Positions 7,995 to 18,312 are shown, counted from the first letter of the stretch. The stretch: 64,000 nt of DNA from Massilia psychrophila (GCF_002760665.1 NZ_PDOB01000001.1:124001-188000), one strand, 5' to 3'. The notes: generated by a model not told the origin, from the sequence alone. Made by a program: numbers and translations.

Positions 7995-8365
7995 GGCGCG
8001 CGATCTTGTCGGCGGCAGTGCTGGCGACCGCACTGGCGTTGGCGCTGAGCGCCTGCGGCGAGCGCCGCGCGCTATCTGCGCTGGCCGGCAACCCGGAGCG
8101 CGGCAAGGTGGCGCTGACCCAGTATGCCTGCAGCGCATGCCACATGATTCCCGGCGTGACCGGGTCAGAGGTGTTTGTCGGCCGGCCGCTAGGCGGCCTG
8201 GCCGAGCGCAAATTCATCGCCGGCTCGCTGCCGAACAACCAGGAAAACCTGATCAGGTGGATCCGCAACCCGAGGCAGATCGACCCGCTCACCGCCATGC
8301 CGGTGCTCGACGTGACGCAAGCGGATGCGCGCGACATGTCGGCCTACTTGCTGACCCGGCGCTAA
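7991..8365 (+). CDS. Cytochrome c lipoprotein, paralogue of the 6966-7358 protein
   Basis: Encodes 124 residues. It has a signal with lipobox LALSAC, then [13 protein letters not shown] (single CXXCH) and TAMPVL as the likely axial Met site, ending in [10 protein letters not shown]. It is translationally coupled to the preceding membrane cytochrome by an ATGA overlap. Its resemblance to the divergent lipoprotein cytochrome suggests an old duplication on either side of the intergenic promoter region. It likely carries electrons in the periplasm to the caa3-type oxidase, but the partner cannot be read from sequence. Confidence 0.85.
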   Translation: MRRAILSAAVLATALALALSACGERRALSALAGNPERGKVALTQYACSACHMIPGVTGSEVFVGRPLGGLAERKFIAGSLPNNQENLIRWIRNPRQIDPLTAMPVLDVTQADARDMSAYLLTRR

Positions 8366-8430
8366 GCGAAAGCGAACGTAGCTTGCAAGATATAATGACG
8401 CCCGAACCTTATTTTTTACCATCGCATCCC

Positions 8431-9150
8431 ATGTCTTCAGATTCTCCTCCAGGCGGCAGCGCCCGCCCGATGTTGTACGACCCTACCGAGCACCGCATCC
8501 GCAGTTTCGTCACCCGTGCCGGCCGGCTTTCGATCGCCCAGGCGCGCGCGCTGGAAGAACTGGGGCCGAAATTTTTGATCGAATACGCCAAGGCGCCACT
8601 CGACTTCGAGCAAGCGTTCGGGCGCAAGGCGCCGGTAATCCTCGAGATCGGCTTCGGCATGGGCGACACCACGTCGCACATCGCCAGAAGCATGCCTGAC
8701 AAGGATTTCATCGGCGTCGAAGTGCACACGCCGGGCGTCGGCAGCCTGCTCAAGCAGATCGGCGAGCAGGGGGTCACTAACCTGCGCCTGATCCAGCACG
8801 ACGCGGTCGAGGTGCTCAACCAGATGATCCCCGACGCGTCATTGGCCGGCGTCCACGTCTTTTTTCCGGATCCGTGGCACAAGGCGCGCCACAACAAACG
8901 CCGCCTGCTGCAGCCGCCGTTAGTCAAGCTGCTGGCCGAGAAGCTCGCGCCCGGCGGCTACCTGCATTGCGCCACCGATTGGGAAGACTACGCGGTGCAG
9001 ATGCTCGATGTGCTGGGGGCCGAGCCGCTGCTGCAAAACAGCGCCGAAGGGTATGCGCCGCAGCCGGCCTACCGTCCGCTCACAAAATTCGAAAACCGCG
9101 GCATCAAGCTCGGGCACGGCGTATGGGACCTGGTGTTTGCGAAAAAGTAA
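8431..9150 (+). CDS. trmB: tRNA (guanine-N7-)-methyltransferase
   Basis: Forms 7-methylguanosine at position 46 of tRNAs using S-adenosylmethionine. The 239-residue length is usual for TrmB. It has [14 protein letters not shown] at the N-terminus, the SAM-binding motif [21 protein letters not shown], the [15 protein letters not shown] catalytic block, and [16 protein letters not shown] at the end. I chose the ATG at 8431, which gives the family's usual length. An upstream in-frame ATG at 8395 lies inside TATAAT (8391-8396), which may instead be the -10 element. The gene follows the cytochrome operon by 65 bp. Confidence 0.95.
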   Translation: MSSDSPPGGSARPMLYDPTEHRIRSFVTRAGRLSIAQARALEELGPKFLIEYAKAPLDFEQAFGRKAPVILEIGFGMGDTTSHIARSMPDKDFIGVEVHTPGVGSLLKQIGEQGVTNLRLIQHDAVEVLNQMIPDASLAGVHVFFPDPWHKARHNKRRLLQPPLVKLLAEKLAPGGYLHCATDWEDYAVQMLDVLGAEPLLQNSAEGYAPQPAYRPLTKFENRGIKLGHGVWDLVFAKK

Positions 9151-9293
9151 GCCCGATTCGTCGTTCGTCCCTGCGGCGCCGGCTCCAGATGGCATGCGGC
9201 GACAACGCAAGCGTGACGCCGCGTGACGCCGGGCCAAGCACCATCGCCGACATCGTCGTGCCAATCGAAGCGGCCAAATGAGGACGACGAGAA

Positions 9294-9456
9294 GTGGCCG
9301 AGCGTATCGGCAAGCTGGCGCACATTGTCTTCGCCACCGCCTACGACCAGTATGCGGTCGACGCGCGTAGTGCTGGCCGATTCCGAGGCGCTGCTGCGCG
9401 GGAGCGACGAAAAACTGCCGGTCAGCCGCACGTTCGCCCACCTGTTCAGGGACTGA
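9294..9456 (+). pseudogene. Remnant of a LytTR-family response regulator
   Basis: One frame reads HIVFATAYDQYAVDA, the beta4/alpha4 region of receiver domains in LytTR regulators. About 5 bp later the frame changes and reads RGSDEKLPVSRTFAHLFRD followed by a stop, which is the characteristic C-terminus of the LytTR DNA-binding domain. The roughly 130 residues that should lie between are gone, so this is a deletion scar. It occupies the whole gap between trmB and recQ, and nothing else was recognised in 9151-9480. Confidence 0.6.
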
Positions 9457-9480
9457 CGGCGATGTACTTATTTAAAATAA

Positions 9481-11307
9481 TCAGAGCATTTCGCTGATCA
9501 GGGCGACGATCTCGTCGCCGTACGACACCAGCTTTTTTTCGCCCACGCCTGTTACGCCGCGCAGGTCCTGCAGCGACGTCGGCTTGACTTTGGCGATCTC
9601 GCGCAAGGTGGCGTCCACAAAAATCACATACGCCGGCACGCCATGGGAGCGCGCGGTCTCGACCCGCCACCAGCGCAGCTTCTCGAAAATGGCCTGCTCC
9701 GACTTCGACAGGTCCATCTCGACGTGGCCCTTGGCGGTGGAGGAGGTAGTAGCGCGCTTTTGCTTGACCGGCTTCTGGTACTGGCGCAGCTGCACCTTCT
9801 GGCCGCCCTTGAGCACCGGGCGCGCCGCGTCGGTCAGCTTCAATGAGCTGTAGACTTCATGGTCGACCGTCACCAGCCCGAGCGCGATGGTCTGGCGCAG
9901 GATGGCGCGCCATTCCGCTTCGGTTTTCTCGCTGCCGACGCCGTACACCGACAGCGAATCGTGGTGCCATTGGGTGATGCGGTCGGTCGACACGCCGCGC
10001 AGCACGTCGATCACGTGGCCGGCGGCGAAGCGCTGGTCGACCCGGTAGATCGCCGACAGCAGCTTTTGCACCGGCACGGTGGCGTCGAACGACACCGGCG
10101 GGACCAGGCAAGTATCGCAATTGCCGCACGGGCTCGAGCGTTCGCCGAAATATTCGAGCAAGCGCGTGCGCCGGCAGCTCATGGTCTCGCACAGCCCCAG
10201 CATGGCGTCGAGTTTGACCGACAGCACCCGCTTGAACGTTTCGTCGGCCTCGGACTCGTCGATCATGCGGCGCTGCAGCACCACGTCTTGCAGGCCGTAC
10301 GCCATCCAGGCGCTGGCCGGCAGGCCGTCGCGCCCGGCGCGCCCGGTCTCCTGGTAGTAGCCCTCGATGCTCTTGGGCAGATCGAGGTGGCAGACAAAAC
10401 GCACGTCCGGCTTGTCGATGCCCATGCCGAAGGCAATCGTCGCCACCATCACGATGCTTTCCTCGCGCAGGAAGCGCGACTGGTTGGCGCTGCGCTTTGG
10501 ATACTCCATGCCGGCGTGGTAGGGCAGGGCGCGAATACCGTTCTCATTGAGGAATTCGGCCGTTTCCTCGACCTTCTTGCGCGACAGGCAGTAGACGATG
10601 CCGGCGTCGCCAACGTGTTCGGCGCTGATGAAGTCGAGCAGCTGCTTGCGCCCGTTGGCTTTCTCGACGATCTGGTAGCGGATGTTGGGGCGGTCGAACG
10701 ACGAGACGAACTTGCGCGCGTCACCCAGCTGCAGGCGCAGCGCGATTTCGGTACGCGTCTGGTGGTCGGCGGTGGCGGTGAGCGCGATGCGCGGCACGTC
10801 CGGAAAACGCTCGTGCAGGATCGACAGCTTGATGTATTCGGGGCGGAAATCGTGGCCCCACTGCGACACGCAGTGCGCCTCGTCGATCGCGAACAGGGCG
10901 ATCTTCGACGCTTCGAACAGCTCCAGGCAGCGCGGCGTCATCAAGCGCTCGGGCGCGACGTACACCAGGTCGATCTCGCCGGTGCGCACCAGCCGTTCGA
11001 TGCGCATCGACTCTTCGAACGTCTGGGTCGAATTGAGGAAAGCGGCGCGCACGCCGACTTCGGCCAGCGCGTCGACCTGGTCTTGCATCAGCGCGATCAG
11101 CGGCGACACCACCACGCCGACGCCGTCGCGCAGCAGCGCCGGAATCTGGTAGCACAGCGACTTGCCGCCGCCGGTCGGCATCAGCACCAGCGCGTCGCCA
11201 CCGCTGGCGACGTGTTCGACGATGTCGCCCTGCTGGCCGCGAAAGGCCGGGTAGCCGAACACGGTTTGCAGTTGTTCGAGGGCGCGCGCGCCGATGTCGC
11301 TACTCAT
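9481..11307 (-). CDS. recQ: ATP-dependent DNA helicase RecQ
   Basis: Encodes 608 residues. Helicase core: [13 protein letters not shown] (motif 0), [11 protein letters not shown] (Walker A), [15 protein letters not shown] (motif II with aromatic loop), ALTATAD (III), [15 protein letters not shown] and [10 protein letters not shown] (V, VI). The RecQ zinc domain has [12 protein letters not shown] and CGNCDTC, then a winged-helix region, and a C-terminal HRDC domain ([16 protein letters not shown] to the end). It unwinds recombination and replication intermediates 3' to 5'. The start at 11307 is the ATG giving [14 protein letters not shown], and upstream codons belong to uppP. It lies 4 bp after the uppP stop, in the same direction. 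Confidence 0.96.
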   Translation of the reverse strand: MSSDIGARALEQLQTVFGYPAFRGQQGDIVEHVASGGDALVLMPTGGGKSLCYQIPALLRDGVGVVVSPLIALMQDQVDALAEVGVRAAFLNSTQTFEESMRIERLVRTGEIDLVYVAPERLMTPRCLELFEASKIALFAIDEAHCVSQWGHDFRPEYIKLSILHERFPDVPRIALTATADHQTRTEIALRLQLGDARKFVSSFDRPNIRYQIVEKANGRKQLLDFISAEHVGDAGIVYCLSRKKVEETAEFLNENGIRALPYHAGMEYPKRSANQSRFLREESIVMVATIAFGMGIDKPDVRFVCHLDLPKSIEGYYQETGRAGRDGLPASAWMAYGLQDVVLQRRMIDESEADETFKRVLSVKLDAMLGLCETMSCRRTRLLEYFGERSSPCGNCDTCLVPPVSFDATVPVQKLLSAIYRVDQRFAAGHVIDVLRGVSTDRITQWHHDSLSVYGVGSEKTEAEWRAILRQTIALGLVTVDHEVYSSLKLTDAARPVLKGGQKVQLRQYQKPVKQKRATTSSTAKGHVEMDLSKSEQAIFEKLRWWRVETARSHGVPAYVIFVDATLREIAKVKPTSLQDLRGVTGVGEKKLVSYGDEIVALISEML

Positions 11308-11311
11308 GATA

Positions 11312-12145
11312 TCAATCCGCCCACACGACCCAGTTGTAATGGGCAGTGGCGATGACGACAATGCCGAACACGATGCGGTACCAGGCAAACACGGTGAAGT
11401 CGTGCGTGCTGATGAAGCGCAGCAGCCAACGTACGCACAGGAACGCCGAAATAAAGGATGCGACGCCGCCGATGCCAAACAGCGGCAGGTCGGCCACGGA
11501 TAGCAGTGCGCGGTCCTTGTAGACCGAATAGCCGGTGGCCGCCAGCAGGGTCGGGATGGCGAGGAAGAACGAAAACTCGGTGGAAGCCTTGCGCGACAGG
11601 CCGAACAGCATGCCGCCGATAATGGTGGCGCCCGAACGGCTGGTGCCCGGGATCAGCGCGAACGCCTGGGCGCAGCCGATCTTGAAGGCGTCCCTGATGG
11701 TCATGTCGTCGACCGACTCGATGCGGGCCAGTCCGACGCGGCTCTTGTTGCGCTTCTCGACCCACAGGATGACGATACCACCGACGATGAAGGCCAACGC
11801 CACCGGCACCGGCGAGAACAGGTGTTGCTTGATCATTTTGGCGAAGAACAGGCCGAGGACAGCGGCAGGCAGGAACGCGACGATCAGGTTGACGACGAAT
11901 TTTTGCTGTTTCGGGTCGCTCGTCAGGCCGGCCAGCACGGCGCCGATGCGCACGCGAAATTCCCATATCACGGCCAGCATGGCGCCGGCCTGGATGGCGA
12001 TTTCAAAGACCTTGACTTTTTCGCCAGTAAAGTTGAGCAGGCTGCCGGCCAGGATCAGGTGGCCGGTCGACGAGATCGGCAAGAACTCGGTGAAACCTTC
12101 GACCAGGCCCATGATGATGGCTTTGATCGCAAGAAGGATGTCCAT
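11312..12145 (-). CDS. uppP: Undecaprenyl-diphosphate phosphatase
   Basis: Recycles undecaprenyl pyrophosphate to the monophosphate lipid carrier for peptidoglycan and surface polysaccharides. The membrane protein is 277 residues, the usual BacA/UppP length. Diagnostic motifs are [20 protein letters not shown] near the N-terminus and [14 protein letters not shown] near residue 170, both forming the active site, with about eight helices. It is followed 4 bp later by recQ. Overproduction of the family raises bacitracin resistance. Confidence 0.97.
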   Translation of the reverse strand: MDILLAIKAIIMGLVEGFTEFLPISSTGHLILAGSLLNFTGEKVKVFEIAIQAGAMLAVIWEFRVRIGAVLAGLTSDPKQQKFVVNLIVAFLPAAVLGLFFAKMIKQHLFSPVPVALAFIVGGIVILWVEKRNKSRVGLARIESVDDMTIRDAFKIGCAQAFALIPGTSRSGATIIGGMLFGLSRKASTEFSFFLAIPTLLAATGYSVYKDRALLSVADLPLFGIGGVASFISAFLCVRWLLRFISTHDFTVFAWYRIVFGIVVIATAHYNWVVWAD

Positions 12146-12274
12146 GTATTATTTTTAGATGGGTAGTTTGGAATCTGGAATTTGCGAGCCGGAAAGCCGG
12201 CACTGCGCGGGGTCGAAGCTTACCACGAGCAAGCCTGTGGTGGCAGGCATGGCCGCAACGGCAGGCCTTGTTTT

Positions 12275-12553
12275 TCAGCAGGTCAACCGCTCCAGCGTGG
12301 CCAAAAACAGCATCGCGTGGGCGCGGTCGACGCCGCACATGTCAGGCGACGGCTGCAGGCTGGCGCAGACGGCCGGCCGGCCGGGGTGGCCGAAGATTTT
12401 GCAGCCATTGTCGTCACCCAACTGAACGCAGCGCACCCCGGCAGCTTTGCCGTTCGGCATGCCGGGGATGGCCGAGGAGATCGACGGGGCGGTACAGCAG
12501 GCGCCGCAGCCGGGGCGGCAACTGGCGGCATGGCTGGTGCTGGTGCTGGTCAT
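12275..12553 (-). CDS. YkgJ-family cysteine-cluster protein
   Basis: Encodes 92 residues with a CRPGCGACC cluster near residue 12, then CVQL, GCKIF, PAVCASL and MCG. This is the cysteine spacing of the YkgJ/UPF0153 family, proposed to bind zinc or an iron-sulfur cluster. Function unknown. The chosen ATG at 12553 has AGGACA seven bases upstream. The longer open frame to 12643 adds residues without family resemblance. The gene stands alone upstream of uppP in the same direction. Confidence 0.85.
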   Translation of the reverse strand: MTSTSTSHAASCRPGCGACCTAPSISSAIPGMPNGKAAGVRCVQLGDDNGCKIFGHPGRPAVCASLQPSPDMCGVDRAHAMLFLATLERLTC

Positions 12554-12744
12554 GGTGATTGTCCTGGAAGTGGCGCCAGTATATACGATGACTTGGCTAC
12601 GATGACTTGGCGGCGTCGCAGGGAGCGCAGTGCCGTCAAACAACAGTACAGGGCCCTTGCTGCATGCTTGACGGCACCTACCTGCGCGACTATATTATTC
12701 ACTCGTCGTTAATGACCCGCAAGTAAGTTACCGGAAACACGCCA

Positions 12745-13389
12745 ATGCAATGTCCGTTTGACACCAAGCCGCGCTGGGAGCGGCGCAAGGATGCGCGGCC
12801 GCAGGAATTGCTGGCGGCGGCGCTCGACCTGTTTGTCGAACGCGGCTTCGCCTCGACCCGGCTGGAAGACGTCGCCAAGTGCGCTGGCGTGTCGAAAGGC
12901 ACGCTGTATCTTTACTTTACCAACAAGGAAGAGCTGTTCAAGGCGGTGGTGCGCGACAGCGTCGTGCCGGTGATCGGTCACGCCGAAGACATTATCGCCG
13001 GCTTCGACGGCCACAGCGCCGACTTGCTGCGCAGCGTAATGCATAACTGGTGGCAGCGCCTGGGAGCGGCCAAAGCCTCGGGTCTTACCAAGCTGATCAT
13101 GGCTGAAGCCGGCAATTTTCCGGACATTGCCTGCTTTTACCAGGAAGAAGTGATCGCGCGCGGCACCCGGATGTTCGCCAGCATGCTCGAGCGCGCAGTG
13201 GTGCGCGGGGAATTTCGCCCGATCGACATCACCATCACGACCCAGGTGCTGATTGCGCCGATGCTGATGCTGCAAACCTGGAAGCACCCGGTGGGCCCGT
13301 GCGACCTTAATTCGCTCGACCCGATCGCTTTTATCGACGCCTTTCTCGACATGGCGCTGCACGGCTTGCTGCCCGAGCCCGCCGCGTGA
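12745..13389 (+). CDS. TetR/AcrR-family transcriptional regulator
   Basis: Encodes 214 residues. The N-terminal helix-turn-helix reads ELLAAALDLFVERGFASTR, then DVAKCAGVSKGTLYLYF and TNKEELF, a textbook TetR DNA-binding domain. The C-terminal ligand domain is all-alpha and ends ALHGLLPEP. TetR regulators usually repress a neighbouring efflux or metabolic gene. The TolC-family gene 1.2 kb downstream on the same strand is the nearest plausible target, but pcm and a rhodanese lie between. The C-terminal half resembles AcrR-like members near outer membrane factors. No operator was recognised. Confidence 0.9.
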   Translation: MQCPFDTKPRWERRKDARPQELLAAALDLFVERGFASTRLEDVAKCAGVSKGTLYLYFTNKEELFKAVVRDSVVPVIGHAEDIIAGFDGHSADLLRSVMHNWWQRLGAAKASGLTKLIMAEAGNFPDIACFYQEEVIARGTRMFASMLERAVVRGEFRPIDITITTQVLIAPMLMLQTWKHPVGPCDLNSLDPIAFIDAFLDMALHGLLPEPAA

Positions 13390-13392
13390 ATT

Positions 13393-13418
13393 GCCAAAAC
13401 CGCCATATCGGTCTTGGC
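13393..13418 (+). terminator. Possible weak terminator hairpin after the TetR gene
   Basis: GCCAAAACCG and CGGTCTTGGC form a 10-position stem with one central mismatch and a 6-base loop. No T run follows, so termination is uncertain. Confidence 0.3.
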
Positions 13419-13552
13419 GGGCGTTCAACCCCTCCAAACTGCAGACTGTCGCAATTTTAGGCGATCTCGGCAGGCATGTCGTTAAGATGTGTGAACTGAG
13501 GCCATTCAACGATAAAATATCGGATTATCATTTCCACTTACCCGAGTCTCAC

Positions 13553-14206
13553 ATGAATATTCAGCAAGCCCGTTTCAATATGATCGAACAGCAGATCCGT
13601 CCTTGGAACGTGCTGGACCAGGACGTGCTCGATCTGCTGGTCGTCGTCAAGCGCGAGCAATTCGTGCCCGCGGCCTGCAAGAACCTCGCATTCGCCGACA
13701 CCGAAATCCCGTTAGCGGGCGGCGAGGCGATGTTGACGCCGAAGCTCGAAGCGCGACTACTGCAGGAAGTGCAGCTGAAAAAACACGAGACGGTGCTGGA
13801 AATCGGCGCCGGCTCCGGCTACATGGCGGCGCTGCTGGCGCACAAGGGCCGGCACGTGACGACCGTCGAAATCCTGCCGGAACTCAAAGCGATGGCGCAG
13901 GCGAACCTGGCCAACGCCGGCGTGACCAACGTCACGGTCGAGCTGGGCAATGGCGCGCAAGGCTGGACCAATGGCGCACCGTTCGACGTGATCGTCATTT
14001 CGGGCGCGCTGGAAGTGCTGCCGGAAGCGTTTCTCAAGCAAGTGAAAGTGGGCGGGCGCATCGCCGCGATCCTGGGCATGGCGCCGGTGATGTCGGCCAG
14101 CATCATCACCCGTGTGTCGGAGACGGCGTACGACACGGTCAAGGTGTTCGAGACCAACGTCAAGTACCTGTCGTCGGCGACGACGCCGTCGCGCTTCAGG
14201 TTTTAA
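13553..14206 (+). CDS. pcm: Protein-L-isoaspartate O-methyltransferase
   Basis: Encodes 217 residues. It begins ARFNMIEQQIRPWNVLD, the typical opening of this family in beta-proteobacteria. The SAM site is VLEIGAGSGYMAALLA followed by VTTVEI, and the C-terminal part has FDVIVISGALE. Pcm repairs isoaspartyl damage in proteins by methylation. The start at 13553 follows a purine-poor leader, and no strong ribosome site is visible. The rhodanese gene follows after 12 bp and the TolC-family gene after that, all on one strand. This order (pcm, rhodanese, tolC-like) is known in related species. Confidence 0.9.
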   Translation: MNIQQARFNMIEQQIRPWNVLDQDVLDLLVVVKREQFVPAACKNLAFADTEIPLAGGEAMLTPKLEARLLQEVQLKKHETVLEIGAGSGYMAALLAHKGRHVTTVEILPELKAMAQANLANAGVTNVTVELGNGAQGWTNGAPFDVIVISGALEVLPEAFLKQVKVGGRIAAILGMAPVMSASIITRVSETAYDTVKVFETNVKYLSSATTPSRFRF

Positions 14207-14218
14207 GCCGGGGCAGCC

Positions 14219-14542
14219 ATGGAACACGTCACCGCTCTTGAGCTGGCCGCCCGGCTGGGCGACCCGTCGCGTCTGCGCCCGCTGCTGCTCGACGTGCGCG
14301 AGAACTGGGAATTCGCAACGTGCAGCATCGAAGGCTCGACCCTGATCCCGATGAACACGATACCGGCCCGCATCGAAGAACTCGACGAGGATGTCGAGAT
14401 CGTCTGCATCTGCCATCACGGCGCGCGCAGCATGGCCGTCGCTGCCTTTTTGGAGCGCAACGGATTTGGTAAGGTAACGAATTTGACGGGCGGAATTCAC
14501 GCCTGGGCTGTGCAGGTCGATCCGGCGATGTCGAAATACTAA
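14219..14542 (+). CDS. Rhodanese-like domain protein
   Basis: A single-domain rhodanese of 107 residues. LLLDVRENWEF is the CH2A-like entry, PMNTIPARI precedes the core, and the active-site loop is CICHHGARS with the catalytic cysteine in CHHGARS, then GFGKVTNLTGGIHAWA at the end. It probably carries sulfane sulfur, with unknown partner. It sits 12 bp after pcm in the same direction and is probably cotranscribed. Confidence 0.92.
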   Translation: MEHVTALELAARLGDPSRLRPLLLDVRENWEFATCSIEGSTLIPMNTIPARIEELDEDVEIVCICHHGARSMAVAAFLERNGFGKVTNLTGGIHAWAVQVDPAMSKY

Positions 14543-14604
14543 TAATAGCGCTGAAGCGGACGCACTTTTTAACTATTTTTATGATGTCTCGAACGGAGAA
14601 AGCA

Positions 14605-15966
14605 ATGCAGAACCCCCTGATCGCCATGCTGATCGCCAGCGCTTTTGTTTCGCTCAACGCCCAGGCGGCCGACCTGATCCAGGTCTACCAGCAGGCGCTG
14701 GCGAACGACGCCGTGTATGCCAGTGCGCGCGCATCGCAGACAGCCGGCCGCGAGCGGATTGCGCAGGGGAAAGCAAGCTTGTTGCCGACGGTTGGCCTGT
14801 CGGGCAGCTATGTCCGCAACGACGGCAATTTTTCTCCGTTCAACGAAGGTGCGGTTGTTACCTCGCCGACGACCGGCGTGCCGGGTGCCGTGCGCAGCGG
14901 CGGCGCGGCCCTCAACACCAACCAATACACGCTGGCGCTGTCGCAGCCGCTGTTTCGCTGGGACCGCTGGCAGACCTACGAGCAAGGCAAGCTCCAGCAG
15001 TCGATCACGGAAGCCCAGTTTGCCCAGGCCCAGCAAGACCTGATCACGCGCGTCTCGCAGGCGTACTTCGACGTGCTGGCCGCACAGGACACGCTCGAAT
15101 CGACGCGCGCGCAAAAGACCGCGACCACCGAGCAGCTGGCGTCGGCCAAGCGCAATTTCGAGGTCGGTACCCAGACCATCACCGACACCCACGAAGCGCA
15201 AGCTGCGTATGACTTGGTCGTGGCGCAGGAGTTTGCCGGCGTCAATGACCTGGAAAACAAGAAAAGCGCGCTGCAGGCGGTCATCGGCACCATGCCGGCC
15301 AGCCTGGCAACCTTGAAGGCCGGCGTTGCGCTGGCGTCACCGCAACCGGCGCTGATCGAGCCGTGGGTGTCGTCGGCCGAGAACCAGAACTATGGCGTGG
15401 TGGTGTCGCAGTTGTCGCTCGAAGTCGCCAAGCGCGAAATCGGCCGCCAGCGCTCGGGCCACTATCCGAGCCTCGACCTGGTCGCCAGTTCGACCCACAG
15501 CAAGGTCAGCGGCCAGACCTTGCAATCCGGTTCCTCCAACAACAACGCGGTTGGCGTGCAGTGGAGCGTGCCGATCTTCAACGGCTTTGCCGTGACCAGC
15601 CGGGTGCGCGAATCGATCGCGCTGGAAGACAAGGCGCGCAACGACCTGGAATCGACGCGGCGCAACGCGGCCCAGTCGGCGCGCCAGTCCTACCTCGGCG
15701 TCAACAGCGGCCTGGCGCAGGTAAAGGCACTGGAAGCGGCGGAAATTTCGAGCCAGTCGGCGCTGGAGTCGAACAAGCTCGGCTACCAGGTTGGCGTGCG
15801 GATCAATATCGACGTGCTCAATGCGCAGCGCCAGTTGTACTCGACCCGCCGCGACCTGTCGCGCGCGCGCTACGACACGATCATGAATGGCCTGCGCCTG
15901 AAAGCGGCGTCCGGGTCGCTGGCCGAAGGGGACCTGGTGCCGGTGAATAATCTGCTGCAGAAGTAA
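14605..15966 (+). CDS. tolC: TolC-family outer membrane channel
   Basis: Encodes 453 residues. A cleavable signal (NPLIAMLIASAFVSLNAQA) precedes a mature protein beginning ADLIQVYQQALANDA, the classic opening of TolC proteins. Two outer membrane efflux repeats follow, with the ALSQPLFRWDRW segment near residue 110 and VPIFNGFAV near 325, each at a beta-barrel strand, and long coiled-coil helices between. It forms the outer membrane exit duct for type I secretion and multidrug efflux. GGAGAA six bases before the ATG at 14605 decides the start over an ATG at 14581. No inner membrane pump is encoded nearby. Confidence 0.93.
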   Translation: MQNPLIAMLIASAFVSLNAQAADLIQVYQQALANDAVYASARASQTAGRERIAQGKASLLPTVGLSGSYVRNDGNFSPFNEGAVVTSPTTGVPGAVRSGGAALNTNQYTLALSQPLFRWDRWQTYEQGKLQQSITEAQFAQAQQDLITRVSQAYFDVLAAQDTLESTRAQKTATTEQLASAKRNFEVGTQTITDTHEAQAAYDLVVAQEFAGVNDLENKKSALQAVIGTMPASLATLKAGVALASPQPALIEPWVSSAENQNYGVVVSQLSLEVAKREIGRQRSGHYPSLDLVASSTHSKVSGQTLQSGSSNNNAVGVQWSVPIFNGFAVTSRVRESIALEDKARNDLESTRRNAAQSARQSYLGVNSGLAQVKALEAAEISSQSALESNKLGYQVGVRINIDVLNAQRQLYSTRRDLSRARYDTIMNGLRLKAASGSLAEGDLVPVNNLLQK

Positions 15967-15989
15967 CGCACTGGCTCATCCTGAGCGTC

Positions 15990-16406
15990 CTATCCCGCGT
16001 TCAGTCCCGCGCCGCCGGTGCCATCCTTGCGTTCGATGAGCTCGACCTTGTAGCCATCCGGATCGGTGACGAAAGCGATCACCGTGCTGCCGCCCTTGAC
16101 CGGGCCCGGCGCGCGCGTGACGTTGCCGCCATGTGCGCGCACCAGTTCGCACGCAGCGTAGATGTCGTTGGCTGAAATGGCGATGTGGCCGTAGGCGGTG
16201 CCCATCTCGTACTTGTCCTCGCCGTAGTTGTACGTCAGCTCGAGCTCCGCATGGTCGGGGTTGTTGCCGTAGCCGACGAACGCCAGCGTGTACTTGTACT
16301 CGGGATTGTCGCTGGTGCGCAGCAGCTTCATGCCGAGCACCTTGGTATAGAAATCGATGGAGCGCTGCAGGTCGCCGACCCGTAACATGGTGTGCAAGAT
16401 GCGCAT
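15990..16406 (-). CDS. gloA: Lactoylglutathione lyase (glyoxalase I)
   Basis: Converts the methylglyoxal-glutathione hemithioacetal to S-lactoylglutathione. The 138 residues align closely by eye with E. coli Glo[57 protein letters not shown]. The metal ligands are present: H5, a Glu in ELELTYN, His in YGHIAI and the Glu in VELIE. It points toward the end of the TolC gene (23 bp between stops). It is a single gene, with no regulatory site recognised. Confidence 0.96.
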   Translation of the reverse strand: MRILHTMLRVGDLQRSIDFYTKVLGMKLLRTSDNPEYKYTLAFVGYGNNPDHAELELTYNYGEDKYEMGTAYGHIAISANDIYAACELVRAHGGNVTRAPGPVKGGSTVIAFVTDPDGYKVELIERKDGTGGAGLNAG

Positions 16407-16475
16407 CGTGAATCTTTCTGAAATGAGTCAAGAAGCACCGATTTTATGCGCTCCGGCGATTTCGTGCTGACCGGC

Positions 16476-16907
16476 TTAACCCTGTAGCCGCGCGTCGAGC
16501 GTGATGTTGGCGTTGAACAGTTTCGACACCGGACAATTTTCCTTGGCCTTGAGGGCGGCTGCATCGAATGCGTGCTGATTCGCGCCGGGAATCGACGCCA
16601 CCAACGTCAGGTGAACGGCGCTGATCGAAAACCCGCCTTCCACTTTTTCGAGCGTCACGGTGGCCGTCGTGTTCATTTCCTTCGCCGTCATGCCGGCTTC
16701 GCCCAGCACGCCCGACAGCGCCATCGTGAAGCAGCCGGCGTGGGCGGCGGCGATCAGTTCCTCGGGATTGGTGCCCTTGCCGCCTTCGAAGCGGGAGTTG
16801 AAGCCGTAGGGCGCCTTGGCCAGCACGCCGCTCTCGGTCGATACGCTGCCGATGCCATCCTTGATGCCGCCGCTCCAGACGGCACTGCCACTTTTCTTGA
16901 TGATCAT
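16476..16907 (-). CDS. OsmC-family peroxiredoxin-like protein
   Basis: Encodes 143 residues with the two conserved cysteines of the OsmC/Ohr fold: C59 in AAHAGCFTMALS and C125 in KENCPVSKLF. The SRFEGGKGTNPEELIAAAHAG block places it in the OsmC (rather than Ohr) subfamily. It is expected to reduce organic hydroperoxides using thiol chemistry. AGGAG lies upstream of the ATG. It lies between gloA and a sorbosone-dehydrogenase gene, all on the minus strand but with separate gaps. Confidence 0.93.
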   Translation of the reverse strand: MIIKKSGSAVWSGGIKDGIGSVSTESGVLAKAPYGFNSRFEGGKGTNPEELIAAAHAGCFTMALSGVLGEAGMTAKEMNTTATVTLEKVEGGFSISAVHLTLVASIPGANQHAFDAAALKAKENCPVSKLFNANITLDARLQG

Positions 16908-16989
16908 GAGGTGCTCCTTTTTGTAAGAACCCCGTCCAGGCCGGATGGCTTGGACGGGGTGGGTTGAAAATTCGCCTTGATTTATTTAT

Positions 16990-18312
16990 TTACTTCGCTG
17001 CCGGCGTCACCCGCCACACCACGTTGCCGACGTCGTCGGCGAGCAGGATCGCGCCGCCCTTGTCGACCGCCACCCCAACCGGCCGGCCCCACGCGTGGCC
17101 GGCGGGACTGAGGAAGCCGGTCAGCACGTCCTGCGGCGCAGCGCTCGGCTTGCCGCCGGCGAACGGCACGAACACCAGCTTGTAGCCGGAAGCCGGTTTG
17201 CGGTTCCACGAACCGTGTTGTCCCACCAGCGCGCCATTTTTAAAGTCCGGGAACAGCGCGCCGTTATAGAACGCCAGGCCGAGCGAAGCGGTGTGGGCGC
17301 CGAGGGCGTAGTCGGGCGAAATAGCTTTGGCCACCAGCTCGGGCCGGGCCGGCGTGATGCGGGTGTCGACATGCTGGCCGTAATAACTGTACGGCCAGCC
17401 ATAGAACGCGCCTTCCTTTACCGACGTCATGTAGTCGGGCACCAGGTCGTTGCCGAGTTCATCGCGCTCGTTGACGCTGGTCCACAGCACCGCGTTGAAC
17501 GGGTTGAAGCTCATGCCGACGGGATTGCGCAGGCCGCTCGCGAACACCCGGCTCTTGCCGCTGGCGCGGTTGATTTCCCAGATCGCGGCGCGGCCTTCTT
17601 CCTTGTCCATGCCGTTTTCGCCGATATTGCTGTTCGAGCCAACCGACACATACAGGCGCTTGCCGTCGGGACTGGCGACGATGTTCTTGGTCCAGTGGTG
17701 GTTGATACCGGCCGGCAGGTCGATTACCTTCTCGCCCTTGGCGGCGATCCGGGTTTCGCCCGTCTGGTAAGGAAAGCGCAGCACGGCATCGGCGTTGGCG
17801 ATATACAGGTCGCTGCCGACCAGCGCCATGCCGAACGGTGAGTTGAGCCCTTCGAGGAAAATCGTCTTGCTGGCCGCCGCACCGTCGGCGCCGACGCCGC
17901 GCAGCAGCGTGATGCGGTTCGCCGAGGCCACCCCGGCACCGGCTCTTTTCATTTGGAACTTCGTCACCGCGGCCTTGATGCCGCTGGACTCCTTTTCGGT
18001 GGGCACCGGCTTGTTGGTTTCGGCCACCAGCACGTCGCCGTTCGGCAGCACGTACAGCCAGCGCGGGTGGTCCAGCCCGGCGGCGTAAGCAGTCACCGCC
18101 ATGCCGCTGGCGGCGACCGGCGTGGCGCCCGCCGGCCAGCCTTCGGCCGGCGCCACGTTCACCGTCGGCAACAGCGTCTTTTGCGGGGCCGGCAGCACCG
18201 GGTTGGGGCCGAAGCCGACCGCATACGTTGGCACCGCGGTTTGCGCCACGGCGGCGGCGGCGATGGTCGACAGGGCGAGCGCCAAACCGGTGATTTTAAT
18301 CATCCTGGTCAT
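16990..18312 (-). CDS. Sorbosone dehydrogenase family protein, periplasmic
   Basis: Encodes 440 residues, paralogous to the lipoprotein at 1697-3022. Shared blocks include [76 protein letters not shown] and [10 protein letters not shown]. It has a cleavable signal ending AAAAVAQ instead of a lipobox, so it should be soluble in the periplasm. The family binds PQQ, and the substrate is unknown. Its start overlaps the stop of the small 18309-18629 gene by 4 bp, so the two are translationally coupled. Confidence 0.88.
   Translation of the reverse strand: MTRMIKITGLALALSTIAAAAVAQTAVPTYAVGFGPNPVLPAPQKTLLPTVNVAPAEGWPAGATPVAASGMAVTAYAAGLDHPRWLYVLPNGDVLVAETNKPVPTEKESSGIKAAVTKFQMKRAGAGVASANRITLLRGVGADGAAASKTIFLEGLNSPFGMALVGSDLYIANADAVLRFPYQTGETRIAAKGEKVIDLPAGINHHWTKNIVASPDGKRLYVSVGSNSNIGENGMDKEEGRAAIWEINRASGKSRVFASGLRNPVGMSFNPFNAVLWTSVNERDELGNDLVPDYMTSVKEGAFYGWPYSYYGQHVDTRITPARPELVAKAISPDYALGAHTASLGLAFYNGALFPDFKNGALVGQHGSWNRKPASGYKLVFVPFAGGKPSAAPQDVLTGFLSPAGHAWGRPVGVAVDKGGAILLADDVGNVVWRVTPAAK

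Noticed and set aside
8395-8397. Alternative trmB start at 8395
   Set aside because: This ATG sits in a TATAAT sequence. The start at 8431 gives the normal family length.
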